Shown in pieces: positions 49,091 through 59,284 of a stretch of 64,000 nucleotides of DNA. Source of the stretch: Phaeodactylum tricornutum CCAP 1055/1 (Eukaryota; Bacillariophyta; Bacillariophyceae; Surirellales; Neidiaceae); contig NC_011677.1 of the NCBI RefSeq assembly GCF_000150955.2, positions 659,555 to 723,554 on the forward strand, read 5' to 3'. Position 1 is the stretch's first letter. Each line of letters starts with the position of its first letter. The position numbers were made by a program, and so were the translations under genes. Below the pieces are notes generated by a model. That model saw nothing but the letters and a program-made list of their open reading frames with translations, was not told where the DNA came from and searched no databases.

Positions 49091-52000
49091 ATGGCTTCGC
49101 TAAAGAAGAAATCGCTCTCGGAGGCTTCTAATTCCAGTGCACTCACGCCAGCCTTGCGGGATACCTGCGTACGATTGATGCGTGTGGATAAGGACGTCTT
49201 TCAAGAAGTACACGGTTTCTTGCAGGTCAACTCCGGTATGAGCAGAACCGACGAAAGAGAAAAAAACCACGGATCTTTATTTGGCAACAGTGCGATGTCC
49301 GCTGAACCGTCAGTACCTTCGTTGCCGCACGAAATCAGTTCGACGTATCCACTATCGCCGGGAGGAGAAATTGCCGCCGCCTTATTGCTGTCTCGGCTTA
49401 TTCTCACTTTCGAACAACGACACTCAAATCAACCCGCTGCGACTCTTCCTGCTGCGACAACTCCTCCTCCTCCTCCTCAAAAGGAATCGAAGAAGGCTAA
49501 TCCGCCTCCCAGAAATATACCAGAAGCTTCTGGTGCCATCATCGTGCCCACAGCACCTGAACCACCAGTGGGAGCAAGTATCACAACACCCAACGTTATT
49601 CTGAATCTTACAGCCGCTTCTACTTCACCCAACTGCTTCAGTAAAAAATCACCAATCTTTTCTAATGATAAAGGATTGGCAGGAACTATCCCGCCGGCTA
49701 GATTGAAGTTGTCCCCCAATGTGGTGAGGTGTTTGAGCCATGCCGCTACCGATCTCGGCCTTGTGTACGAAGTGTTGCCCCCACGATTGGCAACCTGGTC
49801 TGTGATACAAATTGTTGGGTACGTCATGAATTGGTTGCAAGCATCACGGACCGAATTGGAAGGAACATTGGCCCAAAAGGATGCGACAGGATGGATTAGG
49901 AAGTTACACTTACTGTGGGACAAGGTTCTGCCATCGGGGGATCACGATAAGTTTCACTTTTTTGCAACCCAAGTGTTAGCTTGGATGTCGAACCGTATCG
50001 TGGCAACTTTAGAAGCTTACTACGATTTTTGTTTTATCTGGGACCGTGTTATTGCGCCCCGACCCTCATTGGTTCGTTTACTCGAGTCTCTTAATCTATC
50101 ACCCTATATTGCCGGTTTAGACGACGAGCGTGATGAAGATAGTGATGACGATGGACCGTGGTCACCTTCTCAACTGGAACGTGTTCAGCTTTTAGTGTGG
50201 ATGTTTTCCTGTGCCGGGGCCGCCTCGTTGCAATCGCGGGACATAAGTTCAGATACCCCGGTTTCGCGTCGGCAACGCCTCGTGCTGAGTGCTGCAGCGA
50301 TTTTACTTTTCGTATCTCTACCTTGTTTATCTCCGACTAACGACATGGACGACCCTGTTGTTCTTGATGAGGTGGTCATTGAAATACCCATTGAAAGCAA
50401 CGGCGAGAATAGTCTTGAACCATCAGAGTCAAAAAAGCGCAAACTCCTGGACAATCCGGCACAACGTGCCGTGGACGCCATCCTGACACATGCGATTAGC
50501 GGTGCTAAGATGGATCTTTGGAGAGCTGTGTTGGACACCGTTAATGTTGAAGCCGCCTTCACCAGATGGGCAACCGTGGGTCCGCGCAAGATGGGTCAGG
50601 ATGTGGATTCGGATGAATTAATGTCGCAAATTGAATTTTTACAGCTGCATCTTGTTGCTGGTTTTAACAATGTGCTTTCTAGTCCGCCGCCAATGACACA
50701 GATCTTTTCTGGTACGGAGCAGGACCCGCCACCGATGTCAAACTCATTATTTTTAAAAAACTTGAGAGTAAGTTTTCCACGACCTCGAGCGCTCATATGG
50801 TATTTGCCCACGATCTTGAATGTCTTTTACGAAAAGGCAGTGTTGCATATATTCCAACGGGGAAAAGTTCGTGTAGAATCCGTGGCGTACTTGGATGAGG
50901 CTTCGTTGATTGAGAACAGTAGAAGCAACGGTACCTTGGAACACTTATGTCCCCGATTGGATCGAGTGGTGAATGAAGAGGAACATCAGTTTACAGCTGT
51001 GGCGGCACAAGACAGATCGACCTATACAGATGCTCCGGCCATGATGGAAGCAAAGTTGTCGGATTCTCTTATCCTACCGAGATTTGTTACACCAACCACA
51101 GTGACCGACTCAATGGAATTGAACGAATGGTCCGTTTCGCTGTTGTGCTTGGATGTTGTGAAACCAAGTACTAAACTCAGCGTCTTACTAGAGGAATCGA
51201 TTCGATCGCCTGATAGCAAGCAAGCTTGGCCCGACATTGTCCTTCCCGTTCTCAACAAAACGCTCTTGCGTTTGACTAAAGAGAACTTGGCTGAAAAGCG
51301 ATCGCGAGTCGCCCCAGTGGTGGTAGCAATGCAGCCGGAAGCTGGTGTCTTTCAAGTTCAAGGCGATTTGACGGCCGACAAAGAATTGTGTAAGGCAGTG
51401 ACAGCTTTGTACTATCATGCGTTGGAAGCTATTTTATACAACGAGAGCAAACGGCTAAAGACTAAGGCTCACCCAAGATTGGTCTTGGACGATGTCTTTC
51501 ACCGTTCAATATTGGCTTGTTGCATAAACGCAACCATCCATGCAGTTGGTGCAACGCAGAAGCTCCAGCCGAGTCCGTCGTTACAAGGTCTCCAAGTGTT
51601 TGCAATCATGCAGATGACTGACATCAATCCAGCCGAGTACGTCAAAATTTCAGAATCCTTTGTTCGGGCTTTGACGACAGATACTGCTCGTGGACATTTA
51701 GGTTCGCCGTTGATATTTGCGCTACCTGCGCTCGTGAGGAAATATATGCAAGCGACTGAACTGAAAATACTTGATTCATTAATTTGGGTACGCGATCCCA
51801 AGTTTGAAGATACATTTCCAGATCAGATCGAAGAACTAAAGGAAAAGTCGCGGAAGGGGGATGTTTGCCTATGGCCGCCACAAGTTTTGGCACCCGTCTT
51901 GAAGGAAGAGCTATATGACCTAACTCAGGGTGAAACCAAAAAGCCGATATACCCTTCGACAGAGCACAGCGACTACACTGATTACAAGACAGCTTCGTAC

Positions 52001-52687
52001 ATTGTGCGCAAAATACTAAAGATTTCCTTTCACCGAATTCAAATCATATGCAAGGAACTCGCGATCCCTTCCATCTTGCCAATTGTGACTCAGATTTGGG
52101 TTACCTTTCGGTACTTTCTTCGGAACAATGTGCATTTACTGTACGATAGACATTTGGATCACTGGATTCTGTGTGCTGTGTACGGTATCACGAAGACGGT
52201 CCGCTACAAACCAGAAATTACGTTCGCTCGCATAATCGACGCATATGTCACGGTGCGAGGTCGGGAACTCGGAGATGTGACGTGCCAACGAATTGTACGG
52301 CATATCAAAGTTAACCCAGACAAGGCCGCGACTGAGGTTGGCAACGTCATTCTACTATACAACCGAATTTTCGTTCCCTCGATGAAAGCGCATTTGCTAA
52401 AGAGCAAGTCTCTTAAAGTACGCACAAGCGAGATTGTCAAAGTCCTGGAAATGGATGTGGAGGCACCACCGAGAAAATCACAGAAAACTTCAGCAACGAT
52501 GTCTCAGTCTCCGACTCCGCATGCTCTGCTACACTTTGGAAAGATGGATGCGAAAGCGCTTTTAACAGCAAACGAAGCAAGCTCATGGATAAGTGTGGAC
52601 AAGGGAAGTCCTCCGATAATAGCAGCCGAAGCACATGGGAACAAAAAGGAGCCTGAGGGTTCACGCGAAATTCGTTTACATTCGTAA
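49091..52687 (+). CDS. RBR: Retinoblastoma-related protein
   Basis: 1198 residues, single exon. The N-terminus (MASLKKKSL...) is followed by Pro/Ser-rich sequence. Pocket A: TPTTVTDSMELNEWSVSLLCL (about 660) through FHRSILACCINATIHAVG (about 802), the latter a hallmark (compare FHKSLLACALE). Pocket B: YIVRKILKISFHRIQIICKELAI, NVHLLYDRHLDHWILCAVYGITK (about 1017; compare LM.DRHLDQ...C..YGI.K), ITFARIIDAY. The end has SLKVRTSEIV, then a basic stretch and possible CDK sites (SQSPTPH). RB proteins repress E2F-DP to control G1/S; one copy is usual in algae. It is longer than plant RBR (about 1000). The region between about 330 and 650 is poorly recognisable and includes acidic inserts (DDERDEDSDDDGPW). 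Function by family. Confidence 0.9.
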   Translation: MASLKKKSLSEASNSSALTPALRDTCVRLMRVDKDVFQEVHGFLQVNSGMSRTDEREKNHGSLFGNSAMSAEPSVPSLPHEISSTYPLSPGGEIAAALLLSRLILTFEQRHSNQPAATLPAATTPPPPPQKESKKANPPPRNIPEASGAIIVPTAPEPPVGASITTPNVILNLTAASTSPNCFSKKSPIFSNDKGLAGTIPPARLKLSPNVVRCLSHAATDLGLVYEVLPPRLATWSVIQIVGYVMNWLQASRTELEGTLAQKDATGWIRKLHLLWDKVLPSGDHDKFHFFATQVLAWMSNRIVATLEAYYDFCFIWDRVIAPRPSLVRLLESLNLSPYIAGLDDERDEDSDDDGPWSPSQLERVQLLVWMFSCAGAASLQSRDISSDTPVSRRQRLVLSAAAILLFVSLPCLSPTNDMDDPVVLDEVVIEIPIESNGENSLEPSESKKRKLLDNPAQRAVDAILTHAISGAKMDLWRAVLDTVNVEAAFTRWATVGPRKMGQDVDSDELMSQIEFLQLHLVAGFNNVLSSPPPMTQIFSGTEQDPPPMSNSLFLKNLRVSFPRPRALIWYLPTILNVFYEKAVLHIFQRGKVRVESVAYLDEASLIENSRSNGTLEHLCPRLDRVVNEEEHQFTAVAAQDRSTYTDAPAMMEAKLSDSLILPRFVTPTTVTDSMELNEWSVSLLCLDVVKPSTKLSVLLEESIRSPDSKQAWPDIVLPVLNKTLLRLTKENLAEKRSRVAPVVVAMQPEAGVFQVQGDLTADKELCKAVTALYYHALEAILYNESKRLKTKAHPRLVLDDVFHRSILACCINATIHAVGATQKLQPSPSLQGLQVFAIMQMTDINPAEYVKISESFVRALTTDTARGHLGSPLIFALPALVRKYMQATELKILDSLIWVRDPKFEDTFPDQIEELKEKSRKGDVCLWPPQVLAPVLKEELYDLTQGETKKPIYPSTEHSDYTDYKTASYIVRKILKISFHRIQIICKELAIPSILPIVTQIWVTFRYFLRNNVHLLYDRHLDHWILCAVYGITKTVRYKPEITFARIIDAYVTVRGRELGDVTCQRIVRHIKVNPDKAATEVGNVILLYNRIFVPSMKAHLLKSKSLKVRTSEIVKVLEMDVEAPPRKSQKTSATMSQSPTPHALLHFGKMDAKALLTANEASSWISVDKGSPPIIAAEAHGNKKEPEGSREIRLHS

Positions 52688-52860
52688 GGAAGCAATTCAC
52701 CGATCTGAAGTGAAAGTTGTTTGTCCCTCCGTTACACTCTAATTAAAAACATATACGGACAAGCCGTTACAGATACTTTCTCTGCTAGTTTTCGGAGGCC
52801 GTTGGCTACATTTACAAGCGATGCATTTTTGACAGCAGCCTTAGTGCGCATCGTTTAGCC

Positions 52861-55749
52861 TTAGTGGTGCAGATGCGTTGCATCTCTAGGAAATGGTATC
52901 ACTAACGGAATCGTTACCCCTGAGCTCAGTCCAACGAGGACCTTTGTAAAATTTGCTCTTTGCAAAAATTTGGATGTCGTTGAGCAGCCCCTCGCATGTA
53001 TGTATGACTCAACTACAGCAGATTCGAATAGCTTGAGACGACACAATTCCCCTATTGCGAACGCAGTCGTCACAGTCTTGGACTGGTATGCCGTACCATC
53101 AAGCTCCGACACTCTCTTTTTAAAACGCTCGTCCCAATCGACTTCTGTCATTTCTTCGCCACGACGCCGAGTTGACGCGTCCACGGTCTGAATTTGCTCA
53201 CGAATCAGAATAGGTTCACCAGTAACGCCCGTGTTCTGAATCACAGTTCGCAGCTCAACGATTGGCAGTGAAGTATACAACCCATCTGTTTGAGATGCGG
53301 CGTTACGCATGACGCTTCGCAAGGTCTCTCCGTTACTTCTTTCCACGAGAAAAGTCCAAGCACTAACTTTGCCCGGTAACCGCGCTTCACCAAGTAAGAA
53401 CATACCATCATGATAGAAATGTGGCATAACATTGGCATTGTCCATGACACGATATAATGTTTTGCTAGGCGCAGTGACATGCGTGTCTTCATCTTCCATT
53501 CGAGCACGCCATTGCCTGACACTATAAAAGCCAAACCTCTCCGTAGCCAACCGTTCCCAATATTCATTCTTCGAAAAAATTGCCGATTCATTCCATCTTC
53601 GGGAGACGAGCTGAGACCTCACCAAAGAGAGTGGATCAAGGAAGGAAGCCATGGTCCCCAATAAGCTATCAAAGTCCCAAAAATTGCCTTCATAGGTAAT
53701 ATTCGCTGAACTTCGATAGCTTTCGTTCGAATCCGATACCCTGGTACTGTTGCCAGTCGGAGCTTGCGCAACATTCGTCTTTGACGAATCAGATTGTGCA
53801 TCGATGGTTCTCATTGAGCATGCAATGCTGCTTCTGGAAGGTTCCAGCAATGACACGGTATAATCGGTTTTTTGTCTTTTGGCATTCAGTTGATCCGAGG
53901 AGTCCCCGTAGGTCGAATTCTTAGCCGGTCTCTTCTCAAGCACATCACAATCTGGAGTCCGTACCGGACCGTCCAAATGTGGCTTTGAGTCAGTGGGAGA
54001 AGTTGACAGTGGCTCAGCAGCTGAGAGACACTTGTCACGGTTTTGGCTCGATAATGAATTTTTCTCTATCTGAACGCCGCCATTTATGCCGCGGTGCTCG
54101 TATACTTCCATAAGCTCTTTCATAAGCGCTTCACATTGCGAATTCAAGTTTTGAATCAGAACAGCCGCCGACCCCACAAAACTCGGCCGATCCCATTTTT
54201 TGGCTGACTCTGCCATCTCCATTCCTTCCACCATAATATCTAGACATGCAGAAGATGTAACAGTGTCGGATATCGCTGCTGCAGCCTTCCATTGCGAGAG
54301 ACGCTGTTTAGACTGTGTACCGGCCAAGTTGATGGCAACCGACAGCTTTTCGATCGCGTCGTTTAATTTTATCCGTGCATCCTTGGCCCTTTGCTTTTTG
54401 CGCTCGTAAGCTACACCAGCGTTACCGTCGTTACTCGCATGTGAAGAGGGAGCAGGCGATTCAGTTTTTAAGCGAGTTGAAGAAGCTGAGCTTTTCTTGT
54501 GCTTTGGTGGATGAGGAACTGCCGGAATTACGTGATTGTTCCCGAATCCGTACTGCGCTTTCTGCATTGATGCATGCTGAATCGCACCACGGGGGAAGCT
54601 GTGAGCTTGGCCGTGCGAGTCGGGTGCAAGTGTATTGCGATGCGTTACTCCAAAAGACGGAGCGGATGACTCCACCTGTTGTCTTGGTGTGACAGCCTTT
54701 TCTTTGGAAGAAGATACGATCGCAGCTGCCGTTGCCAGTGCCTGACTTATTGTCGCGTCTGTTGCGCCAGAGGCTGCTAGCACAGCTTTTGTGCTCAAAC
54801 TTACATGTTCCTCTACCGTGTTGCTGCAAGAGCGTTTTATTGTATCGGTTGTAGCGGCAATGGGTGTTAAGGGGGGACTGGCGTTTTTTGTCGGAATTGG
54901 TAGCTGGTTTGATCGACCTCCGTAGGTGTTGTAGTATTGGCTGTTCCGCGAGTTGTTGCTTATGTTCGCGCTCGAACTGGTCTCGGTCGTAGGCGGTAGA
55001 TGATGCGCTGCATAATCCTCATGGCGGCGACAAATTTCTGAAAGCGGTGTCGGTGCGACTTCCGCTATCAGCTCGTCCAGTTTATCTTGTTCCTCTTCCA
55101 AAGAATGATGTGGATAAGAATGCTTTATTTCTTGTTGTGTTTCGTTTAAAATGCTTGGCCGTGCTTCGCTCATCGCCGTTGTCTGCGAGCCATACAGGAA
55201 CCCAGCCGTGGTGGTATCCATGGACAAGACTCCAGCATGAGAATAGACTGCGTTCATCGAGGCTCGATGAGGTGTTTTCAAAAACATTTCTGTCAAATTC
55301 ACAGTAGGAGGAAGGTCGGAAGACTCAATATCTCGATTATTTTTGTGGCGTCCCCCATACCTCCGCGATTCGGCTGGTTGGCTAGAACCCTTCCGATCGA
55401 CGTGCCAGTTGAACGTCGGCAATTTAGCGTTTTCCTGCAACTCCATGTGCACCGCGTTAACGGTATTGTGCAGCCTCCAATCGGCAGGATCGTTCTCCCC
55501 ATCATCAAATCCACCATCTATTGCTGACGGGCGTAGATCTGATATTAAATCAGTGGAGATTCCACGAGATGGCGAGCCAAAGGACATCAAATCCTCCATA
55601 TTGTCAAATGAATCAAAAGGATCAAAATCGTGGTGCTCTGGTGAGGACAGCGCGAAGTCTTTTGGTGTACTCATGTCGCCATCAGCATTCTCAGGTGGCG
55701 GCCAAGGATTTTGCGTTTCACCAGAAGGCGGGTGCGTAGGCGCCATCAT
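52861..55749 (-). CDS. Large F-box-like protein with a disordered N-terminus
   Basis: 962 residues from ATG at 55749 (frame opens earlier at a TTG). Residues 1-690 are low complexity: P/S/T/N-rich, with a putative helical segment at about 440-560 (RKKQRAKDARIKLNDAIEKLSVAINLAGTQSKQR...SAAVLIQNLNSQCEALMKELMEVYEHRG), possibly a coiled coil. An F-box-like motif lies near 715-760 (DFDSLLGTMASFLDPLSLVRSQLVSRRWNESAIFSKNEYWERLATERFG). The C-terminal 200 residues (RVMDNANVMPHFYHDGMFLLGEARLPGKVSAWTFLVER...) form an ordered beta-rich domain that I do not recognise. F-box proteins are SCF substrate receptors; this is inference. No targeting signal. Convergent with RBR, 173 bp apart. Confidence 0.75.
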   Translation of the reverse strand: MMAPTHPPSGETQNPWPPPENADGDMSTPKDFALSSPEHHDFDPFDSFDNMEDLMSFGSPSRGISTDLISDLRPSAIDGGFDDGENDPADWRLHNTVNAVHMELQENAKLPTFNWHVDRKGSSQPAESRRYGGRHKNNRDIESSDLPPTVNLTEMFLKTPHRASMNAVYSHAGVLSMDTTTAGFLYGSQTTAMSEARPSILNETQQEIKHSYPHHSLEEEQDKLDELIAEVAPTPLSEICRRHEDYAAHHLPPTTETSSSANISNNSRNSQYYNTYGGRSNQLPIPTKNASPPLTPIAATTDTIKRSCSNTVEEHVSLSTKAVLAASGATDATISQALATAAAIVSSSKEKAVTPRQQVESSAPSFGVTHRNTLAPDSHGQAHSFPRGAIQHASMQKAQYGFGNNHVIPAVPHPPKHKKSSASSTRLKTESPAPSSHASNDGNAGVAYERKKQRAKDARIKLNDAIEKLSVAINLAGTQSKQRLSQWKAAAAISDTVTSSACLDIMVEGMEMAESAKKWDRPSFVGSAAVLIQNLNSQCEALMKELMEVYEHRGINGGVQIEKNSLSSQNRDKCLSAAEPLSTSPTDSKPHLDGPVRTPDCDVLEKRPAKNSTYGDSSDQLNAKRQKTDYTVSLLEPSRSSIACSMRTIDAQSDSSKTNVAQAPTGNSTRVSDSNESYRSSANITYEGNFWDFDSLLGTMASFLDPLSLVRSQLVSRRWNESAIFSKNEYWERLATERFGFYSVRQWRARMEDEDTHVTAPSKTLYRVMDNANVMPHFYHDGMFLLGEARLPGKVSAWTFLVERSNGETLRSVMRNAASQTDGLYTSLPIVELRTVIQNTGVTGEPILIREQIQTVDASTRRRGEEMTEVDWDERFKKRVSELDGTAYQSKTVTTAFAIGELCRLKLFESAVVESYIHARGCSTTSKFLQRANFTKVLVGLSSGVTIPLVIPFPRDATHLHH

Positions 55750-56405
55750 TCCAGCAGTCAGCAATGCTATTTTCTCTCCGGAATGCTTTAAAAGTCGCGA
55801 ACAAAATCTCTATAGTCTTTGGCTTGAATGGCTGTTGCACTTGTATCGAATCCGCTTTTGGTCTACCGAAACTGCTTGTTTGTCAAATCGATCTTGCCTT
55901 CCAATGTCCGGGGACCGAAGATCCATAGACTGTATCCAGCAAACTCGTAGTATGCGCCTAGGAGACAGCTAGTGCTGACCAAGTCTGCAGTGTAATGCAG
56001 GAGCATGCGCCTAGTGTAATCTAAGTTGAACGTCAAATTTCTTTGATAGGCGTAATGGCAGCTTAGGTGACTGTTCAATGGCTCTGCACATTTTTCAGTT
56101 GTGTATCATCGTGTCCACCTTTCGCTTCCAAGCCCAAACTGTCGCCCGCGAAGTCGTGGAGAGTCTGGAGTTGACAGTGAACATGGGAATCTCCTCACAG
56201 TCAGTCAAACTTTAAGCTAGGGGGTTTGCAGACGTTGAGAACCAATCGAAACGTAGATCGTATTTTTTATATATGCCATGTCAATAGTGTGTCTACTACA
56301 ACTGTATCACGTGTTTCACGCCAACCCTTTACTGAAACGGGTCGTTGTGCTTTTTATTCCCCCTGTACGAAATAAGTAACGCCTATCTTATTGCACGCGT
56401 TGACT
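55750..56405. promoter_or_regulatory. Divergent intergenic region, F-box-like gene / histidine phosphatase
   Basis: 656 bp with both promoters. Contains TTGACAGTGAAC (56171) and, 23 bp on, CTCACAGTCAG (56194-56204), an inverted pair of the dispersed motif. No gene supported. Confidence 0.4.
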
Positions 56406-57428
56406 ATGAAACAAGCAAAAGGTCTGATTCTTCCAATTAGGTCCTGTCACTCTCTTTCCGTGGATCCCACTTTGCTTCTACTGCGACAATCGCCCAATGT
56501 ACATGTTGCAGGTTGCTTCTCTCGACAGTTTGTGAGATCGTTTCAGAGTATGATCATTCGGTCGTGCGCTCCCCTGATTTCTTTCATTTACACATTCCGT
56601 TGGGCTTCCGGTGCTGCCGCTTGGACGAATACAGCTCAAGTTTCTTCTACGCTCGCAATGTCGTCAACATCCTCTCCGATTCGTCTCACGGAAAACGACA
56701 ATCTTCCCGACTTGCCACCAGTGTCATCGACCGCCAAACGTATCTTTTGGGTGCGTCACGGGGAAGTTGTCAACCCTGGAGGCGATCGTCCCGTGTACTA
56801 CGGAGCCATGGACGTGCCCCTTTCGGAACTTGGACAAGCCGAAGCCCGCGCAGCTGGTAAATATCTCAAAGAGAATACCCGACTTTCCCACGTCTTTAGC
56901 AGTCCCTTATCTCGCGCCATTTACGGAGCTGAACAAGTTGCATTGGCGCAAAGTGACGGAAGCAAAGAAGGCTTAGAATCCGTCAAAGTTTTGGACGGAT
57001 TCAAGGAACTGGATCGCGGTGATTGGTGTGGAAAAACCAAGGAAGAAATTGGTGACGATTTCATGCGCCGATTCGACGCCTGCGACGAATTGGTGACACC
57101 AGATAATGGAGAATCCTACAACGCACTCAAAGCCCGCGTCCTTAAAGCTCGAGATGCTGTACTGCAAGCCCTGCAACCCGGAACGTCCGCCTGTGTGGTG
57201 AGTCACTTGCAAGTCACACGCTGTGTGCTGTCCGACGCGCTCGGTATTCCGACGGACAAAATGGTCAATCTAAAAATTGCGACCGCATCCCTTACGTGTA
57301 TCGATTACGAGACATCAATGGGCGATGACCGCGGCAATGAGGATGGTGCCGGAATCACTCAGCAAGTTCAATATCAATCCTTCAAGCCTCAAGCTGGCTT
57401 GGCAACGGCCAGAGATGGTGCCAACTAG
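56406..57428 (+). CDS. Histidine phosphatase (phosphoglycerate mutase superfamily)
   Basis: 340 residues from ATG at 56406 (frame opens at a TTG). The catalytic core spans about 110-300: IFWVRHGEVVNPGG carries the RHG motif with catalytic His, YYGAMDVPLSELGQAEARAAGKYL, SSPLSRAIYGAEQV, GFKELDRGDWCGKTKEEIG, DNGESYNAL and VVSHLQVTRCVLSDALG with the second His (SH). This matches bacterial CobC/GpmB-like broad phosphatases more than glycolytic dPGM. The N-terminal about 100 residues are basic/hydroxylated with hydrophobic segments and could be an organellar presequence; an internal ATG (MIIRSCAPLISFIY) would give a signal-peptide-like start. The C-terminus is Gln/Ser-rich. Substrate not predictable. 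Confidence 0.85.
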   Translation: MKQAKGLILPIRSCHSLSVDPTLLLLRQSPNVHVAGCFSRQFVRSFQSMIIRSCAPLISFIYTFRWASGAAAWTNTAQVSSTLAMSSTSSPIRLTENDNLPDLPPVSSTAKRIFWVRHGEVVNPGGDRPVYYGAMDVPLSELGQAEARAAGKYLKENTRLSHVFSSPLSRAIYGAEQVALAQSDGSKEGLESVKVLDGFKELDRGDWCGKTKEEIGDDFMRRFDACDELVTPDNGESYNALKARVLKARDAVLQALQPGTSACVVSHLQVTRCVLSDALGIPTDKMVNLKIATASLTCIDYETSMGDDRGNEDGAGITQQVQYQSFKPQAGLATARDGAN

Positions 57429-57564
57429 TCTACAGCAGTATCTTAAGTCCATGGCATTAAATTCCACAACTTGTACCTTTGCTATTAATGGGTGAAAACA
57501 AACGTACAATGCTCACTATTTATGTTTTTCCAACTTGCCTTACTGGCATGCGTTATACCTCAGT

Positions 57565-58707
57565 TCAAGCACTTTGCGGCTCAAGCGGAGTTTCCGGCGC
57601 TTCCAGTCCCATGGCTTCGAGCATGGTGGCTCCGAGACGAGCTGGAGAGCGCGACACGTGAACTCCAGCAGACTCCAGGGCCTGGAACTTTTCTTCCGCA
57701 CCGCCCTTTCCTCCAGCAATAATGGCACCAGCATGTCCCATACGACGTCCCGGAGGAGCTGTGAGTCCAGCAATAAAGCCAACCACAGGTTTGTTGGGGT
57801 CGCCGTATTCCTTGAGCCATTCGGCGGCTTCTTCTTCGGCCGATCCACCAATTTCTCCGATCATGATGATACCTTCCGTCTCGGGATCATTGGTGAAACG
57901 TTCCAAGCAATCAATAAAGTTGGTTCCATTGAAAGGGTCCCCGCCAATACCGACACATGTCGACTGGCCCAGTCCCGTTACCGTAGTTTGCCAAACTGCT
58001 TCGTACGTTAGTGTTCCCGACCGCGACACTACACCGATTTTCCCAGGCCGGTGAATGTACCCTGGCATGATACCAATCTTGCATTCACCGGGTTTAATAA
58101 TCCCGGGACAATTGGGTCCAATTAAGCGTGTCCTGTCTTGTAGCCGCAAGGCGTGTTTGACGCGCGCCATGTCTTGCTGAGGAATTCCCTCCGTGATGCA
58201 GACGACGAGTCCGATTTCGGCCTCGATCGCGTCCAGAATGGCTTGGGCCGCGTAGGGGGGCGGCACGTAAATAACCGAGGCGTCCGGTTGTACCCCGTCG
58301 ACGGCTTCTTGGACCGTGTTAAATACCGGTAGACCGAGATGCTCCTGCCCGCCTTTTTTCGGCGTGACTCCACCAACCATATTGGTGCCGTAATCAATGG
58401 CTTGCGTCGAATGGAAGGTTCCCTGCCGAGATAGAAGAAGCGCCTTGGTAAGTCTTATTGCTGGACTGATTCCGTGTGCTGATTTTCAGACACGAATTAG
58501 ATTCACTAATCTCGGTTGTGCAATAACTGTACGACGAAAATGTTTGAACAGATCCGACGTCTCAGATACCGTACCTACCTGTTTTCCGGTGAACCCTTGA
58601 CAGATCACGCGACTGTTCTTATCCACCCACACTTTGGCGGTTGACGACATTTCACGGCGACCCGCCTGTGCAGCTATCTTTTTCACTAGAGAATGACGAA
58701 TAATCAT
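57565..58707 (-). CDS. SUCLG1: Succinyl-CoA ligase alpha subunit, mitochondrial, two exons
   Basis: TCA-cycle enzyme subunit that carries the phosphohistidine. Exons 58579-58707 and 57565-58422 (328 residues). AAACAG|GTAGGT to TCGGCAG|GGA joins FTGKQ to [18 protein letters not shown], an exact family junction. The N-terminus [23 protein letters not shown] is a mitochondrial presequence. CoA-binding domain: [57 protein letters not shown]; ligase domain: [71 protein letters not shown] and the phosphorylated His in [13 protein letters not shown]. Complete. Its ATP/GTP-specific beta partner is not in this window. Convergent with the phosphatase, 136 bp apart. Confidence 0.96.
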
Positions 58708-59284
58708 GGTGAAGTACGATCTCCTGTATGCGTCTTGAACAGCAAGTGAAAATACAATTGCAGCAATTTTTCCGACGAACTGCTGCGCTCGTTCGGAGAA
58801 AGGCGAAAAGGCTTCCGGAATGATCGTGGACTTCCTTCCGTTCCATGGAAAGGCCCGCTGCTGTGAGGACTTTTGGATCTTTGAGTCCGCTCTCGGAAGA
58901 CATCGACTACCACATCGTGTCGGCTTCGTGTTGCCGACAGTACTATTTATCGAATGCAGTACCGCGTAGACAGATATTCACCAATCCTTGAGAGATGGAA
59001 ATTATTTACAGTAAAACTATAATAAGTCGATACAAGTCAAAAGCATTTATAAATCCGAACCCGGATTTCTTGACTGTGAATCATCAGCAGACTGAATGTG
59101 ACACTCGGACGATCGACTTTCTGCTGCAGCGTCTGCCTGACCCCTCACCATGACGCTCCAAGACAAGGGGGAAAGGACGGAAGGGTGATTGTTGCAAAAC
59201 AGAAGCACAGTTCGGAGTGGTGGGATCCCAAGAAGAATTAAATCTGGACCATTTTTGGCAGTTCAATTTCATTTTCAAAGAGTC
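58708..59284. promoter_or_regulatory. Divergent intergenic region, SCS alpha / AMP-ligase-like gene
   Basis: 577 bp with both promoters between two mitochondrial-type genes. Includes TTTACAGTAAAACT near 58993 and an exact TTGACTGTGAAT copy at 59070-59081. No gene supported. Confidence 0.4.
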